Below the pieces are notes generated by a model. It made no database searches. It had not been told where the DNA came from and was given only the letters and a program-made list of their open reading frames with translations. 64,000 nucleotides of DNA from Tessaracoccus oleiagri. GTDB taxonomy: Bacteria; Actinomycetota; Actinomycetes; Propionibacteriales; Propionibacteriaceae. Shown in pieces: positions 17,139 through 27,458 of the stretch. The DNA lies in the NCBI RefSeq assembly GCF_900103275.1, contig NZ_FNGP01000003.1, positions 372,001-436,000 on the forward strand. The letters are read 5' to 3'. Each line of letters starts with the position of its first letter. Position 1 is the stretch's first letter. Both the position numbers and the translations under genes were made by a program.

Positions 17139-17635
17139 GCGAGATGACCAACCGTCCCCGGGCCGGCGTGTCCACCGTCGGGTTCGTGCTGATCGTCCTG
17201 GCCATCGTCGGCCTCGGGCTCGGCGGCGTGATGGTGGTGACCACCTCCATCGGTGCGCAGTCGAGGGAACTGAGCGCGCTGCGCAACCGTGCCGACGACC
17301 TCGCCTACGAGTCGGCCGCCCTCGGCACCCAGCTGGAGACGCTGTCGTCCACCGCCTCGCTGGCCCTGCGGGCCACCGACCTCGGCATGGTCCCCAACCC
17401 CTATCCCGCCTTCGTGTCGCTGGCCGACGGCAAGATCCTCGGCACCCCCACCCCCGTCGAGGGCGACGAGCTGCCGCAGCTGCGCGGCCGGCTGCCGAAG
17501 GTCACCGACGTGCCGGCCCAGCAGCCGCCCGCCCCACCGAGCGAGTCCCCCCAGCTCCCCGGCGAAGCGCCCACGGAGCCGGTGCAGAACCCCGATGACG
17601 TCGTGGCCGCGGACCAGGTGGGTGGTCGGGGATGA
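17135..17635 (+). CDS. ftsL: FtsL-like divisome protein
   Basis: 166 residues: a short cytoplasmic N-terminus, one membrane segment (about residues 13-38), a predicted coiled-coil stretch ([28 protein letters not shown]) and a Pro-rich tail. The sequence is weakly conserved, but position between rsmH and ftsI and this topology fit FtsL, which forms a septal complex with FtsB and FtsQ and activates FtsWI. The ATG overlaps the rsmH stop and the stop overlaps the ftsI ATG. The Pro-rich tail of about 60 residues is longer than in enterobacterial FtsL. Confidence 0.8.
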   Translation: MSEMTNRPRAGVSTVGFVLIVLAIVGLGLGGVMVVTTSIGAQSRELSALRNRADDLAYESAALGTQLETLSSTASLALRATDLGMVPNPYPAFVSLADGKILGTPTPVEGDELPQLRGRLPKVTDVPAQQPPAPPSESPQLPGEAPTEPVQNPDDVVAADQVGGRG

Positions 17636-19677
17636 GCGACGAGCGCCGGCCACCGGCCCGCAAGCCGGCCGCCCCGCGGTCCACCGGTGGTACTCGTCGG
17701 GCCCGGAACGGCGCCTCGTCGAGGACCTCGGCGACCGCTTCGTCGTCCACCCGCAAGCCCGCCGCGAAGCAGCGCGCCACCACGGCGGCGCCGGCACGCA
17801 AGCGGCGCCGCGTCGACGCCCCCCCGCCGGGGGAGCGCCGCTACCGCCGCAGCGCCAGCCTCAAACTGGCCAGCACGGGGCTCCGCCTGCGCGTCTTCCT
17901 CGTCGTCGTCGCCCTGCTGCTCGGCGTGGCCGGAGTGCGCGCCTTCCAACTGCAGGCGCTGGACCCCCAGGCGTTCGCGGCGGAGGCCGCGTCGAAGATG
18001 CAGACCACCCGCGACGAACCCGCGATCCGCGGCGCGATCACCGACCGCAACGGCGTCGTGCTCGCGGAGACCGAGCCCGGCTTCAAGGTCACCGTCGACC
18101 CGGACATGATCAAGACCAACGGTGCCGACAAGCGCTACCCGATGAGCCGGAAGAAGCAGGAGGAGGCCGAACTGGCCCCCGGCGCGGTGGCCGACATCCT
18201 CGTCGAGCACCTCGGCGGCCGGAAGGCGGACTACCTCGAGATCTTCGACCGCACCAACGAGAAGACCGGCAAGCGGTCCCGCTACGAGATCGTGGCCCGG
18301 CAGGTGCCGGCCCACACGTTCACGCAGATCCAGGCCGACATGCGCGCCGGGCTGGACGGCGACGGGAAGCGCCCCCTCTACGGGGTGTTCGGCGAGTCCG
18401 ACCCGATCCGCGTCTACCCGAACCGTTCCACCGGCTCCAACGTCGTCGGCTTCGTCAACGCGGAGGGCAAGGGCGCGAGCGGGCTGGAGTACGCGCTCCA
18501 GGAGCAGTTGGCGGGAGTGGACGGGAAGTCCACCTACGACCGTTCCACCTACGGCCGGATCCCGCTGGGCACGAACATCATGGTGCCCGCCGAGGACGGC
18601 GTCGACTACCAGCTGACGCTCGACTCCGACCTCCAGTGGATGACGGACCAGATGCTCGCCGAAGGCATCCGCAACGCGAAGGCGAAGACCGGCACGGCCG
18701 TCGCGATGAACGTCCACACGGGTGAGATCCTCGCGCTGTCGGTCCTGCCCACCTTCGACTCGTCGAACCCCGGCGCCGCCGACCCCGACGACCTCGGCAA
18801 CCGCGCCGTCACGCAGGCCTACGAGCCGGGCTCCACCCAGAAGGTGCTCACCATGGCCGCCCTCGCAGACCAGGGGCTCGTCACCCCGGACACGCGCGTC
18901 CAGGTGCCGCCGAGGATCGCGTCCGGCGGCGGCTACGTCAGCGACTCCTACGACCACGGCACCATCAACCTCACCGCCCGCGGAATCTTGGCGAACTCGT
19001 CGAACATCGGCACGATCCAACTCGCCCGCCAGATGGAGAAGGGCACGCTCAGCCAATACCTCGCCAGCTTCGGGCTGGGGTCGAAGAGCGGGTCCGGGCT
19101 GCCCGGCGAGAACGCGGGCAGCATCCCCGGCAAGGACATGCCGGACTACACCCGCGACCAGATCTCCTTCGGGCAGGGCCTGTCGGTCAACGCAGTGCAG
19201 ATGGCGTCGGCGATCGCCTCCGTCGTGAACGGCGGCACCTACCACCAGCCCAGGATCATCAAGTCCGCCACCGGCGCCGACGGGAAGGCCGTCGAACTCC
19301 CGGAGCCGACGAGCCGCGAGGTGATCTCCGAGGAGGCCTCCGCCATGGTCGTGGAGATGATGGAGGCCGTCACGATGCTCGACCCCGACAAGCGGGCGAT
19401 CCCCGGCTACCGCACGGCGGGCAAGTCCGGCACCGCGCAGCGGTACGACCCGAAGTGCAAGTGCTACAACGGGTTCACCGCCTCCTACGTCGGCGTGGCG
19501 CCGGCGGAGGACCCGCAGATCCTCGTCTACGTCGTGCTGGACCAGCCGACCAACGGCAACCTCGGAAGCCAGCTCGCCCTGCCGGTGGTCAACCAGGTCC
19601 TGCAGATCGCCTTGCCCCGGTACAACGTGCTCCCCTCGACGAGCGAGGCGCCGCGCAAGGCGCTAACTTTTGAGTGA
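17632..19677 (+). CDS. ftsI: Septal peptidoglycan transpeptidase FtsI (PBP3/PbpB)
   Basis: 681 residues. A basic Ala/Arg/Lys-rich cytoplasmic extension of about 80 residues precedes one membrane segment (about 87-107). A PBP-dimerisation domain follows, then the transpeptidase domain with the nucleophile in GSTQK (about residue 402), SSN (about 456) and KSGTAQ (about 598). The last motif has Ser where KTG is more common. A Cys-containing insert, DPKCKCYNG, follows KSGTAQ and might form a disulfide or bind metal. It cross-links septal murein with FtsW, encoded downstream. Start and stop overlap ftsL and murE. Confidence 0.95.
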   Translation: MSDERRPPARKPAAPRSTGGTRRARNGASSRTSATASSSTRKPAAKQRATTAAPARKRRRVDAPPPGERRYRRSASLKLASTGLRLRVFLVVVALLLGVAGVRAFQLQALDPQAFAAEAASKMQTTRDEPAIRGAITDRNGVVLAETEPGFKVTVDPDMIKTNGADKRYPMSRKKQEEAELAPGAVADILVEHLGGRKADYLEIFDRTNEKTGKRSRYEIVARQVPAHTFTQIQADMRAGLDGDGKRPLYGVFGESDPIRVYPNRSTGSNVVGFVNAEGKGASGLEYALQEQLAGVDGKSTYDRSTYGRIPLGTNIMVPAEDGVDYQLTLDSDLQWMTDQMLAEGIRNAKAKTGTAVAMNVHTGEILALSVLPTFDSSNPGAADPDDLGNRAVTQAYEPGSTQKVLTMAALADQGLVTPDTRVQVPPRIASGGGYVSDSYDHGTINLTARGILANSSNIGTIQLARQMEKGTLSQYLASFGLGSKSGSGLPGENAGSIPGKDMPDYTRDQISFGQGLSVNAVQMASAIASVVNGGTYHQPRIIKSATGADGKAVELPEPTSREVISEEASAMVVEMMEAVTMLDPDKRAIPGYRTAGKSGTAQRYDPKCKCYNGFTASYVGVAPAEDPQILVYVVLDQPTNGNLGSQLALPVVNQVLQIALPRYNVLPSTSEAPRKALTFE

Positions 19678-21179
19678 TGACTTCGATCCGTCCGAGCCGG
19701 CACCGCGGGGTCGGGCTGCAAGCGCTGCTGCCCGAAGCCACCGCGAACCCTGAGATCACCGGCGTGACGCTGGACTCCCGCGCCGTGCAGCCCGGCTGGC
19801 TCTACGCCGCCCTGCCCGGAACCCGCACGCACGGCGCCCGGTTCGCCGCCGACGCCGCCGCGGCCGGTGCCGCCGCGATCCTCACCGATGCGGACGGGGC
19901 CGCGCTCGCGGGCGGTCTGGGCGTCCCCGTCGTTGTGGTCGACGACGTGCGGGCGCGGCTGGGTGACGTGGCCTCGGAGGTGTTCGGGCGGCCGACCGAC
20001 CGGCTCACCATGTTCGGCGTGACGGGCACCAACGGCAAGACGACCACGGTGGCGCTCCTCGCCGCCGGGCTCATGGGGGCCGGCCGGAGCGTCGGGACAA
20101 TCGGGACGATCGGCTTCCGGCTCAACGGTGAGGCGATCCAGTCGGGACGCTCCACCGTCACCACGCCGGAGGCCGTCGATCTCCAGGCGCTCCTCGCGGT
20201 CATGGAGGAGCGCGGCGCCGACAGCGTCGCCCTCGAGGTCTCCTCCCACGCGCTCGACCTGCAGCGCGTCGGCGGCATCCGCTTCGACGTCACCGGCTTC
20301 CTGAACCTGGGCCACGACCACCTCGACTTCCACCACACGCAGGCCGCATATTTCGAGGCCAAGGCGAAGCTGTTCGAACCGGGCAGGTCCGAGGCCGCCG
20401 TGGTGTGGGTCGACGACGCCCACGGCCGCGAGATCGCCGGGCGACTCCGTCGAGACGCCACGACGCGGCTCATCACCGTCGGGACCCGCGACGCGGACTA
20501 CCTCGTCTCCGACGCCAGGCCCCACGGCCGGCTCGGCGGGGTGGCGACCATCCGACGCCGCGACGAGGAGCTGCGACTCGAACTCGCGCTCCCCGGGTTC
20601 CACAACATGATCGACGGGGCGGTGGCGCTCGCCATGCTCGAGGCGGCCGGCGTCCCCGCAGACGCCGCGTTGGAGGGCCTCGCCACCGCGCAGGTGCCGG
20701 GGCGGATGCAGCGCGCCGTCCTCGATGACGACGCGCCCCTGATCATCGTGGACTTCGCCCACACGCCGCAGGCCGTCCGGGGCGCGCTCGAGTCGCTCTC
20801 GGAGCTGGGACCGGTCACCACCGTGCTCGGCTGCGGCGGGGACCGCGACCCCGACAAGCGTCCCCTCATGGGGGAGGCGGCCGCGGCGCTGAGCCGCCTC
20901 GTCGTCATCACCGACGACAACCCCCGGACCGAGGACCCGGCCGCGATCCGCGCCGCCACCCTGGCCGGCGCCCGCGGCGGGCGGGCGGAGGTCGTCGAGG
21001 TGCCGGGGCGCGCGGAGGCCATCGAGCTCGCCATCGCCCGGACGGGCCGCGAGGGAGTAGTGGCTATCCTCGGCAAGGGCCACGAGCAGGGCCAGATCTT
21101 TGCGGACCGGGTCGTCGACTTCGACGACGTGGCCGTCGCGCGCCGTTGCTGGGGGCGCCTACGAGGAGGAGAACGATGA
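19674..21179 (+). CDS. murE: UDP-MurNAc-tripeptide synthetase MurE
   Basis: About 501 residues from GTG 19674, or 500 from ATG 19677. It adds the third stem-peptide residue to UDP-MurNAc-L-Ala-D-Glu. The ATP loop is [11 protein letters not shown] (about residue 118), and the carbamoylated-Lys region follows in YFEAKAKLFEP. The specificity motif reads DDNPRTEDP (about 414), the DNPR form typical of diaminopimelate-adding enzymes; whether it uses meso- or LL-DAP cannot be read from sequence. The start overlaps the ftsI stop and the stop overlaps the murF start. Confidence 0.95.
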   Translation: MMTSIRPSRHRGVGLQALLPEATANPEITGVTLDSRAVQPGWLYAALPGTRTHGARFAADAAAAGAAAILTDADGAALAGGLGVPVVVVDDVRARLGDVASEVFGRPTDRLTMFGVTGTNGKTTTVALLAAGLMGAGRSVGTIGTIGFRLNGEAIQSGRSTVTTPEAVDLQALLAVMEERGADSVALEVSSHALDLQRVGGIRFDVTGFLNLGHDHLDFHHTQAAYFEAKAKLFEPGRSEAAVVWVDDAHGREIAGRLRRDATTRLITVGTRDADYLVSDARPHGRLGGVATIRRRDEELRLELALPGFHNMIDGAVALAMLEAAGVPADAALEGLATAQVPGRMQRAVLDDDAPLIIVDFAHTPQAVRGALESLSELGPVTTVLGCGGDRDPDKRPLMGEAAAALSRLVVITDDNPRTEDPAAIRAATLAGARGGRAEVVEVPGRAEAIELAIARTGREGVVAILGKGHEQGQIFADRVVDFDDVAVARRCWGRLRGGER

Positions 21180-22600
21180 AGCCACGCATGCTGAGCGAAC
21201 TCGTGGAGCTGATGCAGCCCGCGGCCGTGGAGGTGCTGGGCGACGACGTGCTCGTCGGTCCCGACGTCGTCACCGACAACCGCAAGGTCACGCCGGGGGC
21301 CCTCTTCGTCGCCATCCCCGGCGAACGAGTCGATGGTCACTCCTTCGCGACGGCGGCCCGGGACGCGGGGGCCGCCGCGGTCGTCGGCACCCACCGCACC
21401 GAGGCTGACATGCCCCACCTGCTCGGCGAGGACTCCGTGCAGACCCTCAGCTGGATCGCCCGCGGGGTGGTCCGGGAGGCACGCGCCCGGGGCCTCGTGT
21501 CGATCGGGGTCACCGGCTCGTCGGGCAAGACCAGCACCAAGGACCTCATCGCCCAGGTGCTGGAGCGCTCCGGCCCGACGGTGGCGCCCGAGGGAAGCCA
21601 GAACAACGAGATCGGCGTCCCGCTCACCGCCTGCAGGGTGGGGCAGGACACCCGCTACCTGGTGTCGGAGATGGGCGCGCGCGGCGTCGGCCACATCGCC
21701 TGGCTCACCTCGTTGGTCCCGCTCGACGTCGCGGTGGTGCTCAACGTTGGTCAGGCGCACGTGGGCGAGTTCGGGGGCATCGAGATGACCGCCCGGGCCA
21801 AGTCCGAACTCGTCCGCGACCTGTCGGACGAGGGCTGGGCGGTGCTGAACGCCGACGACCCGAACGTCGCGGCCATGGCGGAGAAGACCCGCGGCCGGAT
21901 CGCCTGGGTCGGGCGAGGGGAGCTCCCCGACGGGGCGTTGCGGCTGCGGGCGCGCGACGTCGACGTGGACGCCCTGAGCCGGCCACGGTTCACGCTCGAG
22001 GTGACGGACGCGTCGGGCACCCGGACCGCCCCCGTCGAACTGGGCGTGATCGGGCGTCACCAGGTGGGCAACGCGCTGAGCGCCGCCGCCGTCGGACTCA
22101 TCGTCGGGATGGGACTCGACGACGTGGCCGCCGCGCTGAGCGCCGCCGAGGTGCGGTCCAGCTGGCGGATGGCGCTCAGCCGCCTCCCCGGCGGAGCGTT
22201 GCTGCTCAACGACGCCTACAACGCCAACCCGGACTCCCTGGCTGCGGCGCTCGCGACCGCCGCCGACATCGTCGAGGCGAACCGGCAGGAGCACCCGGCG
22301 GCTCGGGCCATCGCGGTGATCGGGGACATGCTCGAGCTCGGCGAGGGCGCCAGCGACGCGCACCTCCAAGCCGGTCGGCTCGCGGCCGACCTCCGCTACG
22401 ACGAGGTCGTCGCCGTCGGCGAGCACGCGGAGGCCGTCGTGCAGGGCGCGGCGGAGAATGTGCGGGTCGCCCGAGTGGCAGCGCGCGACGAGGTCGCCGG
22501 GTCGCTTAGGCTGTCGCCAGGCGACGTCATCCTGGTCAAGGGCTCCCGAGGCATCGGGCTCGAGCGGGTAGCGGCCGAGCTGGAGGAGGAGACCAAGTGA
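21176..22600 (+). CDS. murF: UDP-MurNAc-tripeptide--D-Ala-D-Ala ligase MurF
   Basis: 474 residues from ATG 21176, which has GAGGAGGAG 6-7 bases upstream. MurF attaches D-Ala-D-Ala to complete the cytoplasmic UDP-MurNAc-pentapeptide. The N-terminal substrate domain contains [17 protein letters not shown], the ATP loop is [13 protein letters not shown] (about residue 113), and [13 protein letters not shown] and [11 protein letters not shown] are family signatures. It overlaps murE at the start and mraY at the stop (GTGA). Confidence 0.96.
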   Translation: MKPRMLSELVELMQPAAVEVLGDDVLVGPDVVTDNRKVTPGALFVAIPGERVDGHSFATAARDAGAAAVVGTHRTEADMPHLLGEDSVQTLSWIARGVVREARARGLVSIGVTGSSGKTSTKDLIAQVLERSGPTVAPEGSQNNEIGVPLTACRVGQDTRYLVSEMGARGVGHIAWLTSLVPLDVAVVLNVGQAHVGEFGGIEMTARAKSELVRDLSDEGWAVLNADDPNVAAMAEKTRGRIAWVGRGELPDGALRLRARDVDVDALSRPRFTLEVTDASGTRTAPVELGVIGRHQVGNALSAAAVGLIVGMGLDDVAAALSAAEVRSSWRMALSRLPGGALLLNDAYNANPDSLAAALATAADIVEANRQEHPAARAIAVIGDMLELGEGASDAHLQAGRLAADLRYDEVVAVGEHAEAVVQGAAENVRVARVAARDEVAGSLRLSPGDVILVKGSRGIGLERVAAELEEETK

Positions 22601-23667
22601 TCAACATCTTGCTGGCGGGCGGGTTGTCGCTCATCTTCACCCTCGTCGGCACCCCGGTGCTCATCCGGCTGCTGGTTCGGAAGAAGTACGGCCAGTACAT
22701 CCGCGACGACGGCCCGGACTCCCACCAGGTCAAGCGCGGGACGCCCACGATGGGCGGGCTCATCATCATCGCCGCCGTGCTGTTCTCCTACACGATCAGC
22801 CACTTGGTCCTCTGGAACCCGCCGACGCTGTCCGCCATCCTGCTGCTCGGGCTCATGCTCGCGATGGGACTCCTCGGCTTCATGGACGACTTCTCGAAGA
22901 TCGCCAAGGAGCGCAGCCTCGGGCTCACCGCGCGGGGCAAGCTGATCGGCCAGTTCGCGATCGGGGCGCTGTTCGGCTGGGCCGTCCTGAACTTCCCGGA
23001 CGACCGGGGGCTGACGCCCGGCTCGCCCGCGGTCTCGCTGCTGCGCGACATCGGCTGGCTGGTGTTGCCGACGATCGTCGCCATCATCTTCATCTCCTTC
23101 CTCGTCTCCGCGTGGTCCAACGCGACGAACCTCACCGACGGCCTCGACGGGCTCCTCGCGGGCTCCGCGACCCTGGTCTTCGCCGCCTACACGATCGTGA
23201 ACATCTGGCAGTTCAACCAGTGGTGCTCCCGGACGTCCACGGCCGGCCCGCGCTGCTACCTGGTGCGCGACCCGTACGACCTCGCCGTCGTCGCCATCGC
23301 GCTCACGGCCGCCTGCTTCGGGTTCCTGTGGTGGAACGCCAAGCCGGCCAAGATCTTCATGGGCGACACCGGCTCGATGGCGATCGGCGCGTCGCTCGCG
23401 GGGCTGTCGGTGATGACGCGGACCGAACTCCTGCTCGTCATCCTCGGCGCCCTCTTCGTCATGGAGGCCGGTTCGGTGGCGCTCCAGGTCGGCTACTTCA
23501 AGCTCACGAAGGGCAAGCGCATCTTCAAGATGTCGCCCATCCACCACCACTTCGAGTTGAAGGGGTGGGAGGAGGTCACCGTCGTGATCCGGTTCTGGAT
23601 CATCTGCGGCCTCTTCGTGGCGCTCGGCATCGGCATCTTCTACGCGGAATGGGTGGTTGGACAGTGA
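22597..23667 (+). CDS. mraY: Phospho-MurNAc-pentapeptide translocase MraY
   Basis: 356 residues with about ten membrane segments. MraY transfers phospho-MurNAc-pentapeptide from UDP to undecaprenyl phosphate, making lipid I. Visible motifs are GTPTMGG, the Asp pair in [29 protein letters not shown] and the histidine cluster [12 protein letters not shown]. The loop with [17 protein letters not shown] between segments is an insertion typical of actinobacterial MraY. GTG start overlaps the murF stop; the stop overlaps murD. Confidence 0.96.
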   Translation: MINILLAGGLSLIFTLVGTPVLIRLLVRKKYGQYIRDDGPDSHQVKRGTPTMGGLIIIAAVLFSYTISHLVLWNPPTLSAILLLGLMLAMGLLGFMDDFSKIAKERSLGLTARGKLIGQFAIGALFGWAVLNFPDDRGLTPGSPAVSLLRDIGWLVLPTIVAIIFISFLVSAWSNATNLTDGLDGLLAGSATLVFAAYTIVNIWQFNQWCSRTSTAGPRCYLVRDPYDLAVVAIALTAACFGFLWWNAKPAKIFMGDTGSMAIGASLAGLSVMTRTELLLVILGALFVMEAGSVALQVGYFKLTKGKRIFKMSPIHHHFELKGWEEVTVVIRFWIICGLFVALGIGIFYAEWVVGQ

Positions 23668-25115
23668 CCAAGGACTGGATCGCGACCGCGAACCGGCTCT
23701 CCGACTGGAGCCGGGCGAACGTCGTCGTGGCGGGGCTCGGCGTCTCCGGGTTCGCGGCCGCCGACGGGCTGCTCGAACTCGGCGCGCGGGTGACCGTCCT
23801 CGACGACTCGCACGCGCACGACGACAAGGCGGAGCTCCTGCGGCACCTGGACGCCACGGTCATCACCGGGCCGGGTTCGACGGCTAGGCTCCCGGAGGGG
23901 ACCGACCTCGTGGTCACCTCGCCCGGCTGGCGCCCCGACGCGCCGCTGCTCCACGCCGCGGCCGAGGCCGGCGTGCCGGTGTGGGGCGAGGTGGAGCTCG
24001 CCTGGCGGATGCAGCAGCCCGACCGCGTCGTGCCCTGGCTGGGGATCACCGGTACCAACGGCAAGACCACCACGACGCAGATGCTCACCTCCATCCTGAC
24101 CGCCGACGGCTACAAGGTGGCCGAGGTCGGCAACATCGGGCGGCCGTTGGTGGAGGCGATCCTGGACGACGAGACGTACGACGTGTTCGTAGTGGAGCTC
24201 TCCAGCTTCCAGCTCCACTACGTGCACACGGTCGCGCTCCACTCGGCCGCCGTCCTCAACATCCACGAGGACCACCTCGAGTGGTACGACGGCGAGGACG
24301 GCTACCAGCGCTACCAGGACGACAAGGCCCGGATCTACGAGCGCGTCACGCATGCCTGCGTCTACAACGCCGACGAGCCGGTCACCGAGCGGATGGTGGA
24401 GGAGGCCGACGTCACCGAGGGGGCCCGGGCCATCGGGTTCACGCTGGGCACGCCCGCCCGGAGCATGGTGGGCATCGTCGACGACCTCCTCGTCGACCGC
24501 GCGTTCGTGGAGCAGCGCGCCACCTCTGCGCTGGAGCTCGCGCGGGTGAGCGACGTGCAGCCCTACGCCCCGCACAACGTCGCCAACGCGCTCGCCGCTG
24601 CGGCGCTCGCCCGCAGCTTCGGCGTCCGACCGCAGTCGGTGGCGCAGGGCCTGCGCGACCTCAAGCTCGCCGGGCACCGGATCCAACAGGTCGCCGAGGC
24701 CCGTGGCGTGCGCTGGATCGACGACTCCAAGGCCACCAACCCGCACGCCGCGGACTCCGCCATGACAGCCTTCGAGCACTTCGTCTGGATCGCGGGCGGC
24801 CAGACGAAGGGCACGTCGTTCGACGACCTCGTCCGGGCCCACCACGAGCGCATGCGGGCCGCCATCCTGTTCGGCGTCGACCGCGGCGTCATCGCGGAAG
24901 CCCTCGCGCGACACGCGCCCGAGGTCCCCGTCCACGTGCTGGATTCGTCCGACACTGGGGTCATGACCGAGGTCGTGCGCCTCGCGGGCGAGTTGGCCCG
25001 GGACGGCGACGTGGTGCTGCTCTCCCCGGGCGGCGCGTCGCTGGACATGTTCGACGGCTACGCGGCCAGGGGCGATGCCTTCACCGCAGCCGTCGAGGAG
25101 TACCTGAAGAACTGA
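23664..25115 (+). CDS. murD: UDP-MurNAc-L-alanine--D-glutamate ligase MurD
   Basis: 483 residues from GTG 23664. The N-terminal Rossmann-like domain starts [14 protein letters not shown]; the ATP loop is [15 protein letters not shown] (about residue 128); [19 protein letters not shown] and [10 protein letters not shown] are Mur-ligase signatures. MurD adds D-Glu, the second residue of the stem peptide. The start overlaps the mraY stop by 4 bases. The following 13-base gap to ftsW is one of the few non-overlapping junctions in the operon. Confidence 0.95.
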   Translation: MTKDWIATANRLSDWSRANVVVAGLGVSGFAAADGLLELGARVTVLDDSHAHDDKAELLRHLDATVITGPGSTARLPEGTDLVVTSPGWRPDAPLLHAAAEAGVPVWGEVELAWRMQQPDRVVPWLGITGTNGKTTTTQMLTSILTADGYKVAEVGNIGRPLVEAILDDETYDVFVVELSSFQLHYVHTVALHSAAVLNIHEDHLEWYDGEDGYQRYQDDKARIYERVTHACVYNADEPVTERMVEEADVTEGARAIGFTLGTPARSMVGIVDDLLVDRAFVEQRATSALELARVSDVQPYAPHNVANALAAAALARSFGVRPQSVAQGLRDLKLAGHRIQQVAEARGVRWIDDSKATNPHAADSAMTAFEHFVWIAGGQTKGTSFDDLVRAHHERMRAAILFGVDRGVIAEALARHAPEVPVHVLDSSDTGVMTEVVRLAGELARDGDVVLLSPGGASLDMFDGYAARGDAFTAAVEEYLKN

Positions 25116-25128
25116 CGGAGGGACGGAA

Positions 25129-26373
25129 ATGGCGATCCACGCAGCTTCCCCGGCGCGGACCCCGACCACCCGCAACCAGATCCGGGCACTCCTCGATGCG
25201 CCGCTGGCGCCGTTCTACTTCGTCGTGGCGAGCGTCGGCTTCCTGGTCGGGCTGGGGACCCTCATGGTCCTCTCGTCCTCGTCGGTGATCGCGCAGTCGT
25301 GGGGTCACAGTCCCTACTACTTCGCCCTCCGTCAGTTGGCGTTCCTCGTTATCGGCGTCATCGGTGCCTACGTGCTCGGGCGGTTCAACCTGGCGGCGCT
25401 GATGCGGCTCGGTTGGCTCGTCTGGGCGCTGGCCACCGTGCTCCTCATCCTCGTGCTCTCACCGCTGGGCGTGCGCGTCGCAGGCAACCAGAACTGGCTG
25501 GCGATCGGGCCGGTGCAGATCCAGCCGTCCGAGTTCGCGAAGCTCGCGCTGGTCGTGTTCGCCGCCACGGTGCTGCACCGCAAGCGGCGGCTGCTCCACG
25601 AGCCGTTCCACCTCGTCTGGCCGTTCGTGCCCCTGTCCGTGATCCTGCTGTTCCTCGTCCTGGCCGGCCGGGACCTCGGCACGGGCATCATCATGGGCGC
25701 GATCTTCGCGCTGCTGCTGTGGTTCGTCGGCACCCCCCTGCGCTACCTCCTCCCGATCGGCGCCGCCGCGGCCGGCGTGGTCGCACTGCTCGTCTACGGC
25801 TCCGACAACCGCATGAGCCGGATCAGCATCTTCCTCGATCCCAGCTCCAACACCGACCTCTCCTCCCAGCCCATGTCGGCGCTGTACGCGCTGGCCTCCG
25901 GCGGCTGGTGGGGCCTGGGGCTCGGGGCCAGCCGCCAGAAGTGGGGCGGGCTCAAGACCGGCGCCCACACCGATTACATCTTCGCCGTCATCGGCGAGGA
26001 GCTCGGGCTCTTCGGCGTGCTCGCCGTGATCGCCGCGTTCGCCCTGCTGGCCTACGCGGGCTTCGAGATCGCCCGCCGCTCCGACACGCTCTTCGGCCGG
26101 GTCGCGGCCGCCGGCATCACCGGTTGGCTGATCGTCCAGGCCCTCATCAACATCTTCGTCGTCATGCACCTGCTGCCGGTGCTGGGCGTCCCGCTCCCGT
26201 TCGTGTCGTACGGCGGATCGGCACTCCTCGCGAACCTGCTCGCCGTGGGCGTCCTGCTCGCGGTCGCGAAACAGACGCCCGAGGCGCAGCGGTACCTCCG
26301 GTCGAAGAAGCGCAAGAACAGCCAGCGCCGCCGCATGACCAGCGTGATGGCGGCCACGAAGGGAGACCAGTGA
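25129..26373 (+). CDS. ftsW: Septal peptidoglycan polymerase FtsW (SEDS family)
   Basis: 414 residues with about ten membrane segments. SEDS signatures visible: NWLAIGPVQIQPSEFAKLAL, the catalytic-loop region with GRDLGTG, GASRQKWGGL with HTDYIFAVIGEELG, and LPFVSYGGSALLANL. It polymerises lipid II at the septum together with FtsI, encoded in the same operon. GGAGGGACGGAA precedes the ATG. The C-terminal basic tail (RSKKRKNSQRRRM) is cytoplasmic. The stop overlaps murG. Confidence 0.95.
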   Translation: MAIHAASPARTPTTRNQIRALLDAPLAPFYFVVASVGFLVGLGTLMVLSSSSVIAQSWGHSPYYFALRQLAFLVIGVIGAYVLGRFNLAALMRLGWLVWALATVLLILVLSPLGVRVAGNQNWLAIGPVQIQPSEFAKLALVVFAATVLHRKRRLLHEPFHLVWPFVPLSVILLFLVLAGRDLGTGIIMGAIFALLLWFVGTPLRYLLPIGAAAAGVVALLVYGSDNRMSRISIFLDPSSNTDLSSQPMSALYALASGGWWGLGLGASRQKWGGLKTGAHTDYIFAVIGEELGLFGVLAVIAAFALLAYAGFEIARRSDTLFGRVAAAGITGWLIVQALINIFVVMHLLPVLGVPLPFVSYGGSALLANLLAVGVLLAVAKQTPEAQRYLRSKKRKNSQRRRMTSVMAATKGDQ

Positions 26374-27458
26374 CCAGCGTCGTACTCGCCGGAGGCGGCA
26401 CCGCCGGCCACACCTCGCCCCTCATCGCCACGGCCCGGGCCCTCGAGGCGCTCGGTGTCGACCGCCTCGTCGCCGTGGGCACCGCGAAGGGGCTCGAGGT
26501 CCGCGTCATCCCTGAGGCCGGGCTGCCGCTGGAGCTGATCACACCCGTGCCGCTGCCGCGCAAGCCGAACCTCGACCTCGTGAAGCTGCCGTACACGCTG
26601 ACCCGCTCCGTGCTCGAGGCCCGCAGCGTCATCCGCAGGGCGGACGCCGACGTGGTGGTGGGCTTCGGCGGGTACGTGTCGATCCCCGTTTACCTGGCCG
26701 CCCGGCTGATGCGGGTCCCGGTCGTCGTCCACGAGGCCAACAACCTGCCCGGTATCGCCAACCGGATCGGCGCCCGGAACGCCGCCTACGTGGCCACCAC
26801 CTACGAGACGCCGCTGGCCGGAGCGAAGGTCATCGGCATGCCCATGGACCGGCGCATCACCCACCCCGAGGTGACGCCGGCCGAGGCGCGGACGGGCTTC
26901 GGGCTCGATGCGGACCGCGACACGCTGCTGGTCTCCGGCGGATCGCAGGGCGCTGCGGCCATCAACCGTGCGGTGCTCGAGTCCCGCGACGAGATCCTGG
27001 CCGCCGGCATCCAGATCCTGCACGTCCTCGGTCCCAAGAACTTCTCGGAGACCGACGACGTGGAGATCGTCCACACGTCGGGCGCCCGCTACCGCCCCGT
27101 CGCCTTCGTGAACGACATGGCGCGCGCCTACGCCGCCGCGGACCTCATGGTGGGCCGGGCCGGTGCCGGCACCGTCATGGAGACCGCAGTGTCCGGGCTG
27201 CCGGTCGTCTTCATCCCGCTGCCCTGGGGCAACGGCGAGCAGGGCCGCAACGCCGCGGCGCTCGTCGAGGCCGGGGGAGGGGTGCTCCTCGACGAGTCCG
27301 ACCTCACGCCGGCGACCCTCCGCGACACCGTGCTCGGCATCTTCTCCGACCGTGGCAAGCTGGAGGCGATGTCGCGGGCCGCCAGGGACATGTACCCGGC
27401 GGACGCCGCCGAGGTGCTCGCGCGGGCCATCCTGGACGTCGTGAAGAAGGAAAGGTGA
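26370..27458 (+). CDS. murG: UDP-GlcNAc:lipid I GlcNAc transferase MurG
   Basis: 362 residues from GTG 26370. It converts lipid I to lipid II at the inner membrane face. The GT-B signature loops are visible: AGGGTAGHTSPLIATARAL at the N-terminus, VVHEANNLPGIANR, SGGSQGAAAINRAV, and the UDP-GlcNAc site VGRAGAGTVMETAVSGLPVVF. Overlaps ftsW at the start and murC at the stop. Confidence 0.96.
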   Translation: MTSVVLAGGGTAGHTSPLIATARALEALGVDRLVAVGTAKGLEVRVIPEAGLPLELITPVPLPRKPNLDLVKLPYTLTRSVLEARSVIRRADADVVVGFGGYVSIPVYLAARLMRVPVVVHEANNLPGIANRIGARNAAYVATTYETPLAGAKVIGMPMDRRITHPEVTPAEARTGFGLDADRDTLLVSGGSQGAAAINRAVLESRDEILAAGIQILHVLGPKNFSETDDVEIVHTSGARYRPVAFVNDMARAYAAADLMVGRAGAGTVMETAVSGLPVVFIPLPWGNGEQGRNAAALVEAGGGVLLDESDLTPATLRDTVLGIFSDRGKLEAMSRAARDMYPADAAEVLARAILDVVKKER

